5,283 bases of DNA. It comes from Anaerolineae bacterium (GTDB lineage: Bacteria; Chloroflexota; Anaerolineae; 4572-78; NAK82). The first letter of the stretch is position 1; every line of letters starts with the position of its first letter. Positions 1 to 5,283 of this stretch are shown one piece after another. A program made the translations under genes and the position numbers. The DNA lies in the NCBI GenBank assembly GCA_025062175.1, contig JANXAX010000196.1, positions 1-5,283 of the forward strand, given 5' to 3'. Below the pieces are notes generated by a model that was given only the letters and a program-made list of their open reading frames with translations, searched no databases and was not told the origin of the DNA.

Positions 1-1
1 C

Positions 2-682
2 AAGCCACAGATAAGCTTTCTGATCGTGCCGGGGATGCTGCTATGGGCACTTTGGCAGCGTCGTATCCGTGTAGGAGTGTCCTTCGGCATCACGTTGGTG
101 CTGCTGCTTCTGCTACCTGCCATCTGGTTGCCCGATTGGCCACTGCACTGGCTTGTGCGATTGCAACGCTATGCCGATGACACCTTCTTCGTGCCTCCGC
201 TGCAGCTGCTGACGGGTGGCATATGGTGGAGTTGGATCATCGCTGGGATTATGGTGCTCTGGCCGATGGCTGTATGGTGGCATGCGCGCCAGGGGACTCT
301 GCACCGCAGCGCATCCACATCGACGGATCTACGAGAAGTGCCCGAGCTGCGCGACTGGCTCTTCAGCTGGTTGATCGCTGTCACCGCGATGATCGCACCG
401 CGCACCACGCAGGCCAACCAGCTGGTCTTGTTGTTGCCGTTGTTCTACCTCTTTGTCCGGCTGTCCGGTCGCAGAGCACCGCTCATCATTGCGGTCGTCG
501 AAACCGGCATAGTGATCCTAGTTTGGTTGGTGGCCGTTCTGGTGTTGCCAGCCACGCACGATCCGGAATATACCTTGCAAGAGCACCAGTGGATCAGCCC
601 CATCTTACCTGTCGGGATCACCGCTATGTTGTGGAGCCTGAGCATATGGCCGAGGCGGAGGGCAATGGTTGAAGCACATTGA
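2..682 (+). CDS. GT87/DUF2029-like polytopic membrane glycosyltransferase, C-terminal part (5' end outside window)
   Basis: The frame is open to the left edge: codons from position 2 read K-P-Q-I-S-F-L-I before the GTG at 26, and that GTG has no ribosome binding site, so the gene very likely starts upstream. The KPQ followed by a hydrophobic stretch resembles the Lys-Pro-Gln segment of GT87 (DUF2029, PimE-like) mannosyltransferases, which is the main reason for the call. The visible 226 residues hold about five or six membrane segments with short basic loops (QRR, GRR, PRRR). A motif-like TTQANQLVLLLPL stretch lies near the start of a late helix. GT87 enzymes move a sugar from a polyprenyl-phosphate donor to a lipid-linked acceptor outside the membrane; donor and acceptor cannot be told here. 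The N-terminal catalytic Asp region is not in the window. The gene ends in TGA and overlaps the next gene by 14 bases, suggesting co-translation. An unrelated polytopic membrane protein remains possible. Confidence 0.68.
   Translation, partial: KPQISFLIVPGMLLWALWQRRIRVGVSFGITLVLLLLLPAIWLPDWPLHWLVRLQRYADDTFFVPPLQLLTGGIWWSWIIAGIMVLWPMAVWWHARQGTLHRSASTSTDLREVPELRDWLFSWLIAVTAMIAPRTTQANQLVLLLPLFYLFVRLSGRRAPLIIAVVETGIVILVWLVAVLVLPATHDPEYTLQEHQWISPILPVGITAMLWSLSIWPRRRAMVEAH
657..662 (+). promoter_or_regulatory. Shine-Dalgarno GGAGGG deciding the TTG start at 669
   Basis: GGAGGG lies six bases before TTG 669, inside the end of the upstream gene. No ATG or GTG in that frame lies near it; the next in-frame Met is residue 59, which would remove the first membrane helix and the acidic loop. 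The site therefore fixes an unusual TTG start. Confidence 0.75.
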
Positions 683-2330
683 GTCGTGTGCGTGGGAATG
701 GACGCTCGCTGCAGGGATAGCGCTGGCGGTGCTGCTGGTGACCGGTTTGCCCTACCTGGTGGGCTGGGCCACATCAACACCCGAGCGCATCTTTACGGGT
801 TTTATCATCGATGTAGAGGATTTCTACAGCCACCTGGCCAAGATGCAGCTGGGCTATCGCGGTGAGTGGCAATATCGCATTCTCTTCACATCGGAACCAC
901 ATTCCGGGGCTTATCTTAACACTTTCTATATCGCGCTGGGCTATGTAGCGCGTTTGCTGTATGCAGATTTGGTGTTGGTCTACCACGCGGCACGACTGGT
1001 GGGCGGCCTGATATTTCTGCTGACGGCTTATTTCTTTATCACGTTCTTCCTGGTCCGGACATCTGAACGTTTGCTTGCTTTTACCTTGATCTGTTGGTCG
1101 TCCGGACTGGGTTGGCTGGCGCTGCTGCTCACAGGTTCCTACAAAGTAGGGGGAATCACCCCGGTGGATTTCTGGCTGATCGAGATGTACGGTTACTTCA
1201 CCGTGATGCTGTTTCCTCACACGTGCATCGCGCTCGCGGGCTTGTTGCTAGCGTTTGCTCTCGCCCTGCGCTACATGGAAGCACCGCGCTGGCCCTATCT
1301 GCTCGGAGCAGCGCTAGCCACGGGGGTTCTGAGCAGCATTCACGCCTTCATGATACCCGTGGTGGCACTGACACTGATGGGATATTGGGCCTACCAGTTT
1401 GCGCGGGGCAGCGCATCGTGGAGTCATTTACCTGGACTGTGTGCTATCTGGCTGACGGCGTTGCCAGGAGTGGTATATCAGTATCTTGTGCTTGCTCACA
1501 ATCCGATATTCGCTGGCTGGCAGGCGCAAAATCTCACCCTCAGCCCACCGCCGTGGCATTATGCCCTGGGCTACGGGATCGTGCTGGGGTTGGCGCTCCC
1601 TGGCGGTTGGTGGGCATTGCGTCAGCCAAGACGCTGGCCGTTGCTGGTGGTGTGGCTGTTGGTGGTCGCTCCGTTGTTGTATGCACCCTCCATCTTTCCC
1701 ATTCAACGACGCGTCATCGAAGGAAGCGGAGTGGCGCTGTGTCTGCTGGCCGTGCCGGGTCTGACGCATTATGTATTACGATCGAGTGAGCGTGCCTGGC
1801 AGCGCGTGCGCGGGTGGGTCGGATGCGATGCCGCAGATCGGACGGTGTGTCCATCGCCTACGAGGTGGTTATCTGTATTGCTGGTCGCTCTGACGTTGCC
1901 CTCCACTGTGTTGGTTATCACCAGCGCCGGTTTAGCTGCCGCGGCTGGCCATCCGGATACAGTGGTCAGTCGTGCCGAGCTCGCTGTGGTGGAATGGTTG
2001 GCTGAGCACAGCCAGCCAGAGGATGTGGTGTTAGCTTCATATGAATTGAGCGGTTTCATCGCGGCACGCAGCGGGCGACGGGTGTTTATGGGCCACTGGA
2101 CCGAGACGATCAACCTGCCACACAAGCGCGCGGCGGCAGCGCGCTTCTACAGCTCCGCCGATGACACTGAACGACAAGACCTGCTGCGCAATTATGGCAT
2201 CCAGTATGTCGTCCACGGCCCACGCGAGCGTGCGATGGGAGATTTTGATCCCGCGCGCGTTCCATATTTGCAACTTGTATTTCGTTTTCAGGATGTGAAC
2301 ATTTATCGTGTCATGTTCGGCAGGCCATAA
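669..2330 (+). CDS. Uncharacterised GT-C-like polytopic membrane protein with C-terminal soluble domain
   Basis: A 553-residue membrane protein starting at TTG behind a strong Shine-Dalgarno. Helix 1 spans about residues 12-33. The next loop carries the acidic cluster D48, E50, D51 with S54 and K58, then a G65-E-W67 and TSEPHSGA (74-81) segment. Such an acidic first loop is typical of GT-C glycosyltransferases. Further conserved-looking motifs are R109, GLGW (146-149), D167/W169/E172, PH (183-184) and IHAF (224-227). About ten helices run to residue 425. A soluble, probably extracytoplasmic domain follows (about 428-553), with GHW-ET-NLPHKR and YGIQYVVHGPRER motifs. I recognise this arrangement as a recurring family of hypothetical proteins, seen often in Chloroflexota, but know of no demonstrated reaction. 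Transfer from a polyprenyl-phosphate sugar outside the membrane is inferred from architecture. It overlaps the upstream GT87-like gene and precedes a GT39-like gene by 15 bases, so one operon is likely. A loop near 386-394 has two cysteines (C386, C394) of unknown meaning. Confidence 0.85.
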   Translation: MKHIESCAWEWTLAAGIALAVLLVTGLPYLVGWATSTPERIFTGFIIDVEDFYSHLAKMQLGYRGEWQYRILFTSEPHSGAYLNTFYIALGYVARLLYADLVLVYHAARLVGGLIFLLTAYFFITFFLVRTSERLLAFTLICWSSGLGWLALLLTGSYKVGGITPVDFWLIEMYGYFTVMLFPHTCIALAGLLLAFALALRYMEAPRWPYLLGAALATGVLSSIHAFMIPVVALTLMGYWAYQFARGSASWSHLPGLCAIWLTALPGVVYQYLVLAHNPIFAGWQAQNLTLSPPPWHYALGYGIVLGLALPGGWWALRQPRRWPLLVVWLLVVAPLLYAPSIFPIQRRVIEGSGVALCLLAVPGLTHYVLRSSERAWQRVRGWVGCDAADRTVCPSPTRWLSVLLVALTLPSTVLVITSAGLAAAAGHPDTVVSRAELAVVEWLAEHSQPEDVVLASYELSGFIAARSGRRVFMGHWTETINLPHKRAAAARFYSSADDTERQDLLRNYGIQYVVHGPRERAMGDFDPARVPYLQLVFRFQDVNIYRVMFGRP

Positions 2331-2335
2331 ACCCT

Positions 2336-2342
2336 GGGAGGG
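2336..2342 (+). promoter_or_regulatory. Shine-Dalgarno GGGAGGG before the tandem GTG starts
   Basis: GGGAGGG is followed by two adjacent GTG codons at 2343 and 2346. It leaves no room before the first GTG, and four bases after the GGAGG core (2337-2341) before the second. This favours 2346, though spacing is short for either; the difference is a single residue. Confidence 0.6.
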
Positions 2343-2345
2343 GTG

Positions 2346-3926
2346 GTGAGGATCGAGGTCGGGCATCCCGAGCCACGCGAGCACATTATACTGGCTGGCG
2401 TCTTTGCCGTAGCGTTCGTGCTGCGTCTGATCAACCTTAGCGAACGACCGCTCTGGTACGATGAAGCATTTGCCGTGTTGTATGCAGAGAAATCGTTCGC
2501 CACTATGTTGCACGGCACACTGGCCTCGACACACGGGGTCGCGGCGGATGTCCATCCCTTGCTCTATTATATACTTCTACACGGGTGGATGCAGCTCTTC
2601 GGTCAGTCTCCGGTGGCGGTGCGCGCGCTATCGGTGTTGTTGGGGGGCGCCACGGTGGTCGTGGCATATGGACTTGGGCACCTTCTCTATGGCCGGCGCG
2701 GTGCCCTGGGAGCTGCGCTTGGGGTGGCATGCGCCCCCCTTGCTGTCTACTACTCCCAGGAGACGCGCATGTATGCCCTGTTGGGAGTTGCGGCGCTGAC
2801 GATGACTTACTTCTTCGTCCGCGCTTGGCTGCGCAGCGGCTGGGTCAACTGGGTCGCCGTGGCTCTATGTGGCGCGCTCGTGCTCTATGCCCACAACCTG
2901 GGCTTCGCTTTCATTCTAGGGTTGGATGCATGGGTGGTATGGGAATGGTTCAGACCGAACGGTGCACGTTGGCGCAACGGCTGGCCGCTTGCATTGAGCC
3001 ATTTTCTCATGCTTGCGCTGTTCGCGCCCTGGCTGATGGCATTGCCCGGTCAGTTCGGCAAGGTGCAACAGGCCTACTGGGTGACGCAGCCTGGCCTGCT
3101 CCAGCTCGTCCAGACGTTGTTCATCTTTCACTTCGCCTATGACAACCAGGCGTTGCCAGCCTGGTTGTTGCCACCGGCCCTTTTCTTCAGCCTGCTGCTG
3201 GTCGCGCTGTGTGCGCTGGCCCTCTGGCGGCGACGTCGTGCACTTTGGGCAAGCGATTCCCCGTCCTGGGATATGTTGCTGGTGGCACTCGCCGGGACAC
3301 CTGTTGTGACCCTTTTTGTCATCTCGCAATGGATTCCGGTGTACGTGGTGCGCGCCCTGCTTCCGTCGGCGCTGGCCTATTACGTGTTGCTGGCCGGATT
3401 GTGGACGCGTGACGCATGGCCGCAACCGGTTCGGTGGGGTATGCTGCTCCCCTGTGCTCTGATTGTCGCCGTGTCGCTTTGGAATCATTACTCTTATACG
3501 GGCTTTCCACGCGCTCCCTTCGCGCGTGTGGCAGCTTTTCTACGTGCTCACCATCAGCTGGGCGACGTCATCGTCCACAGCAATAAACTGAGCTTCTTCC
3601 CCACGCATTATTATGACCGCGTCCTGCCCCAGTCCTTCATCGCCGACCCTCCCGGTAGCCCCAGTGATACTCTGGCTTACCCCACCCAGGCAGCTTTGGG
3701 ATTGTTCGCCATCCCGGATATTGCCACGGCAGTGCAAGGACATAAGCGGGTGTGGTTGGTGATATTTCGCCGGGCAGTCGAGGAATATCAGGCTGCCGGT
3801 TATCTCGACCACCCGCATCGCCTTTGGCTGGAACAGCGTTATAGTCTTGTCTCACTGCGCACGTTTGGCGATCTCGATGTCGCGGAGTATCGGTTGCGCA
3901 TACTGCCCCTCGTCCGCGCCCCCTGA
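2346..3926 (+). CDS. GT39/PMT_2-family (ArnT-like) membrane glycosyltransferase
   Basis: The protein is 526 residues from GTG 2346 (527 if GTG 2343 is used). Helix 1 spans about residues 14-31 and is followed by LWYDEA with D39 and E40, the acidic pair that in ArnT/PMT-type GT-C enzymes sits in the first extracytoplasmic loop and serves catalysis. Then come HPLLYY (70-75), usually HPPLYY in the family; an R-A-L-S segment (93-96) opening a helix; and YSQETRMYAL (136-145), the family's SQE-x-R-x-Y signature. About ten more hydrophobic segments run to residue 380, and a soluble C-terminal part (about 390-526) probably faces outside. Family members transfer a sugar from polyprenyl-phosphate to lipid, glycan or protein acceptors; neither substrate can be read here. 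It lies 15 bases after the previous GT-C-like gene and probably shares its transcript. A 122-base gap follows. The family call is secure; the name ArnT should not be taken as lipid A modification. Confidence 0.9.
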   Translation: MRIEVGHPEPREHIILAGVFAVAFVLRLINLSERPLWYDEAFAVLYAEKSFATMLHGTLASTHGVAADVHPLLYYILLHGWMQLFGQSPVAVRALSVLLGGATVVVAYGLGHLLYGRRGALGAALGVACAPLAVYYSQETRMYALLGVAALTMTYFFVRAWLRSGWVNWVAVALCGALVLYAHNLGFAFILGLDAWVVWEWFRPNGARWRNGWPLALSHFLMLALFAPWLMALPGQFGKVQQAYWVTQPGLLQLVQTLFIFHFAYDNQALPAWLLPPALFFSLLLVALCALALWRRRRALWASDSPSWDMLLVALAGTPVVTLFVISQWIPVYVVRALLPSALAYYVLLAGLWTRDAWPQPVRWGMLLPCALIVAVSLWNHYSYTGFPRAPFARVAAFLRAHHQLGDVIVHSNKLSFFPTHYYDRVLPQSFIADPPGSPSDTLAYPTQAALGLFAIPDIATAVQGHKRVWLVIFRRAVEEYQAAGYLDHPHRLWLEQRYSLVSLRTFGDLDVAEYRLRILPLVRAP

Positions 3927-3959
3927 GCAAGTAGAGCGATCCGAATCGCCACTCAGAGG
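3921..3959 (+). other. Imperfect stem-loop spanning the stop codon of the GT39-like gene
   Basis: CTGAG (3923-3927), which contains the TGA stop, pairs with CTCAG (3952-3956). Inside, GCGAT (3936-3940) pairs perfectly with ATCGC (3945-3949) around a CCGA loop. Two further C-G pairs form outside if A3957 is bulged. The internal loop is asymmetric (8 and 2 bases). There is no T-run after it, so an intrinsic terminator is not supported. It may mark the 3' end of the transcript or be chance. Confidence 0.35.
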
Positions 3960-3985
3960 CTTGCGGCCAGCTCTCCGCCTACGCG

Positions 3986-4010
3986 GACGGGGGAAAGAGT
4001 GTCCCCGGTC
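3986..4010 (+). other. Stem-loop abutting the promoter -35 element; possible weak terminator
   Basis: GAC-G-GGGGA (3986-3994) pairs with TCCCC-G-GTC (4002-4010), giving eight pairs with one G-G mismatch and a seven-base loop. The following bases are TTGTCG, which is not a real T-tract, so terminator activity would be weak or Rho-assisted. A smaller CCGC-CTAC-GCGG hairpin (3975-3986) competes for the same bases. Its end is directly next to the -35 hexamer at 4011, so a protein binding site is an alternative. Confidence 0.35.
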
Positions 4011-4039
4011 TTGTCGCCTGCTCTGCCATGTGTTAAAAT
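4011..4039 (+). promoter_or_regulatory. Sigma70-type promoter with extended -10, near-leaderless
   Basis: A -35-like TTGTCG (4011-4016, four of six consensus bases) is separated by 17 bases from TAAAAT (4034-4039, five of six). TG at 4031-4032 forms the extended -10 (TGnTAAAAT). Transcription would start about 6-8 bases further on, near 4045-4047, while the ATG is at 4049. The transcript of the GT2 gene would therefore have almost no leader. It sits at the only gap above 20 bases between genes in the window, where a new transcript would be expected. Confidence 0.6.
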
Positions 4040-4048
4040 CGGGGTGCG

Positions 4049-4984
4049 ATGTTGGATCTGCTCGTCATCGTGGTCAATTACAATACATGTGCCCATTTAC
4101 ATGATTGCCTTTCTTCCCTCTATGCAAGTCGGGGAGACTTTTCTTTTGTCGTCTGCGTGGTGGACAACGCTTCGTGTGACGGCAGCTGTGAGATGGTGCG
4201 CGCGCAATTTCCCCAGGTGCACCTTATCCCCAGTTGCGTCAACGGTGGTTTTGCCTATGGCAACAACTTAGCCCTACGCGCCTACGGTTTCCAGGACAAG
4301 AACACAACGGAAGCTCCTGCAGAAGCTCCTAACGCGCTGCCGCGCTATGTCATGTTGCTCAATCCGGACACGGTGGTACCTCCGGATGGATTGCAGGGCT
4401 TGCTCTCCTTCATGGATACCCACCCTCATGTGGGCATCTGTGGTCCGAAGCTGGTCCTCGAAGACGGCAGTCTGGACCTGGCGTGTCGCCGCAGCTTTCC
4501 CACCCCGGCGGTGTCGTTCTACCGAATGGTCGGTCTATCGCGCCTGTTCCCTCATCATCCCGTCTTTGGACGCTACAATCTCACGTATTGCGATCCCGAT
4601 CAACCGATGGAAGTGGATGCCGTGGTGGGCGCTTGTATGGTGGTGCGGCGCGAGGCCATTCAGCAAGTTGGATTACTCGACGAGAGTTATTTCATGTATG
4701 GAGAAGACCTCGATTGGGCTTATCGTATGCATCAAGCCGGGTGGAAAACGTATTACTACCCTGCGGTGACAGTGCGGCATGTGAAACGTGCGGCCAGCCG
4801 GCATAGCCCCCGCGCCCAGATGGAGTTTTACCGTGCTATGCGCATCTTTTACCTGAAGCACTATGCGGCCTCGACGCCGCGTGTGTTGCACTGGCTGGTT
4901 CTCCTAGGCATCGGTTTGCGCGCCGGCATCGCCAAAATCCAGCTTCGCCTCGCCTCGCCACGCTGGAACCAACCTGCTGGGTGA
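4049..4984 (+). CDS. GT2 family glycosyltransferase, rhamnosyltransferase-like (GT-A fold)
   Basis: A 311-residue inverting GT-A enzyme expected at the cytoplasmic membrane face, using a nucleotide-sugar donor. Motifs in order: IVVNYNT (7-13, first strand), VVDNAS (37-42), NGGFAYGNN (65-73), LLNPDT (103-108, the DxD-equivalent binding the metal and nucleotide), VGACMVVRREA (193-203, acceptor side), and DESYFMYGEDLDWAYR (211-226, with the E-D pair holding the likely catalytic base). VRH follows. This order matches the WbbL/RfbN-like rhamnosyltransferase group of GT2, but the sugar is not proven. A hydrophobic stretch near the C-terminus could help membrane association. The start is forced: an in-frame TAA (4034-4036) lies upstream with no other start codon between, and later starts would cut the first motif. 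No good Shine-Dalgarno is present; GGGGTG (4041-4046) is only a weak match two bases from ATG. The linker at 83-96 is long and holds an EAPA/EAPN repeat. Confidence 0.93.
   Translation: MLDLLVIVVNYNTCAHLHDCLSSLYASRGDFSFVVCVVDNASCDGSCEMVRAQFPQVHLIPSCVNGGFAYGNNLALRAYGFQDKNTTEAPAEAPNALPRYVMLLNPDTVVPPDGLQGLLSFMDTHPHVGICGPKLVLEDGSLDLACRRSFPTPAVSFYRMVGLSRLFPHHPVFGRYNLTYCDPDQPMEVDAVVGACMVVRREAIQQVGLLDESYFMYGEDLDWAYRMHQAGWKTYYYPAVTVRHVKRAASRHSPRAQMEFYRAMRIFYLKHYAASTPRVLHWLVLLGIGLRAGIAKIQLRLASPRWNQPAG
4310..4333 (+). repeat. Two-copy 12-base in-frame tandem repeat
   Basis: GAAGCTCCT occurs at 4310-4318 and 4322-4330, giving a 12-base period (GAAGCTCCTGCA then GAAGCTCCTAAC). It encodes E-A-P-A then E-A-P-N within the linker between the NGGFAYGNN and LLNPDT motifs of the GT2 enzyme. 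Because the period is a multiple of three, gain or loss of copies would keep the frame. Confidence 0.7.
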
Positions 4985-4985
4985 C

Positions 4986-4991
4986 AAGGAG
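4986..4991 (+). promoter_or_regulatory. Shine-Dalgarno AAGGAG for the gene starting at 4996
   Basis: AAGGAG begins two bases after the TGA of the GT2 gene and lies four bases before ATG 4996. It supports both the start of the downstream gene and its co-transcription with the GT2 gene. Confidence 0.75.
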
Positions 4992-4995
4992 CTCT

Positions 4996-5283
4996 ATGAA
5001 TCGACGCGCTGCCCGAATCCTGACCGCTTCCCTGGTGCTGACGGACGCGACGATGGCTGCCCTGGCCTTTGCCCTGGGCTATGCGCTGCGTCTGCAGTCG
5101 GAATACGCCGAGATCGCCCCGTTCGACCGCTACCTTGGGATGATGTTGCTCCACGTAGCGGTGGTGGTATGCGTCTTTGCTTTTTACCGTCTTTATCAGC
5201 GCAAGCGTGCCACCTCCCACCTCGATGAGTTGTATTCCATTTTTGCGGCTGTTTCGGTCGCCACCGTCATCGCGATTGCGCTC
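4996..5283 (+). CDS. Probable polyprenyl-phosphate sugar phosphotransferase, N-terminal part (3' end outside window)
   Basis: The ATG, preceded by AAGGAG, opens a frame of 96 codons without a stop up to the right edge. The protein begins MNRRAARI and has a first helix with an internal Asp (about residues 8-34, L-T-D-A near 15-18), a loop ending in F-D-R-Y (46-49), a second helix (about 50-68), then FYRLYQRKRATSHLDELYSI and the start of a third helix. An N-terminal helix with internal Asp, a Y-R-L-Y segment followed by basic residues, and a DE-x-Y before the next helix is the usual beginning of WcaJ/WbaP-type polyprenyl glycosylphosphotransferases, which start glycan synthesis by putting a sugar-phosphate on undecaprenyl phosphate. 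The membrane-bound sugar dehydratases of the PglF/CapD type begin in a similar way and cannot be excluded, since the catalytic domain is outside the window. It lies 11 bases after the GT2 gene and probably shares its transcript. Confidence 0.72.
   Translation, partial: MNRRAARILTASLVLTDATMAALAFALGYALRLQSEYAEIAPFDRYLGMMLLHVAVVVCVFAFYRLYQRKRATSHLDELYSIFAAVSVATVIAIAL

Noticed and set aside
26..682. GTG at 26 as the true start of the first gene
   Set aside because: The frame is open to the left edge, there is no ribosome binding site before 26, and the KPQ motif typical of the family's interior lies upstream of this GTG.
1094..1789. Plus-strand open frame of 231 codons in another phase inside the GT-C-like gene
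   Set aside because: It is fully contained in a gene with continuous membrane-protein character and motifs, and the alternative product is Ser, Arg and His rich without recognisable features.
2916..3488. Minus-strand open frame of 190 codons opposite the GT39-like gene
   Set aside because: The translation is rich in Gln, Arg, His and Pro with no hydrophobic core or motif, typical of the complement of hydrophobic membrane-protein codons.
3986..4016. Intrinsic (Rho-independent) terminator between the two transcription units
   Set aside because: A GC-rich stem exists, but only two T residues follow directly and the stem has a central mismatch, so I list it as a stem-loop and not as a terminator.
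3847..4104. Small plus-strand open frame running through the intergenic gap
   Set aside because: It begins within the GT39-like gene, crosses both stem-loops and the promoter, and ends inside the GT2 gene. It has no ribosome binding site and no plausible protein features.
4861..5220. Minus-strand open frame of 119 codons across the end of the GT2 gene and the start of the next gene
   Set aside because: It lies antisense to two genes with clear family motifs, a good ribosome binding site and a conserved N-terminus. Its own translation is low in recognisable structure, so it is a shadow of GC-rich coding sequence.

Overview
The window is a stretch of a bacterial cell-envelope glycan locus. All supported genes lie on the + strand and are tightly packed. 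Codon choice is GC-leaning by eye. Start codons are mixed (TTG, GTG, ATG), and three of the four visible gene starts have a purine-rich ribosome binding site. The multi-membrane glycosyltransferase families seen here, especially the one at 669-2330, are ones I associate with Chloroflexota (Roseiflexus or Anaerolineae-like). That assignment comes from family resemblance only and no marker gene is present, so it is tentative.

Layout. Positions 2-682 hold the C-terminal part of a polytopic membrane protein resembling the GT87/DUF2029 glycosyltransferases; its true start is upstream of the window. It overlaps by 14 bases a second membrane protein (669-2330, TTG start), a GT-C-like protein with a C-terminal soluble domain and no experimentally defined role that I know of. 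After a 15-base gap comes a third membrane protein (2346-3926), a recognisable GT39/PMT_2 (ArnT-like) glycosyltransferase. These three read as one transcription unit.

A 122-base intergenic stretch (3927-4048) follows. It holds two imperfect stem-loops and a good sigma70-type promoter placed so close to the next ATG that the transcript would be leaderless or nearly so. The second unit begins with a cytoplasmic GT2 family glycosyltransferase (4049-4984, rhamnosyltransferase-like). After 11 bases comes the N-terminus of a membrane protein cut by the right edge (4996-5283), most likely a polyprenyl-phosphate sugar phosphotransferase (WcaJ/WbaP type).

How the genes may work together (inference). 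The sugar phosphotransferase would prime an undecaprenyl phosphate carrier and the GT2 enzyme would extend the glycan on the cytoplasmic face. The GT-C proteins would use polyprenyl-phosphate sugars to add residues on the outer face. The product could be an exopolysaccharide, a glycolipid or a protein-linked glycan, and the window does not decide between them. I see no RNA genes, mobile elements, CRISPR arrays or defence genes. The more interesting points are the uncharacterised GT-C-like family and the apparently leaderless promoter. I do not see evidence for a dramatic new system.
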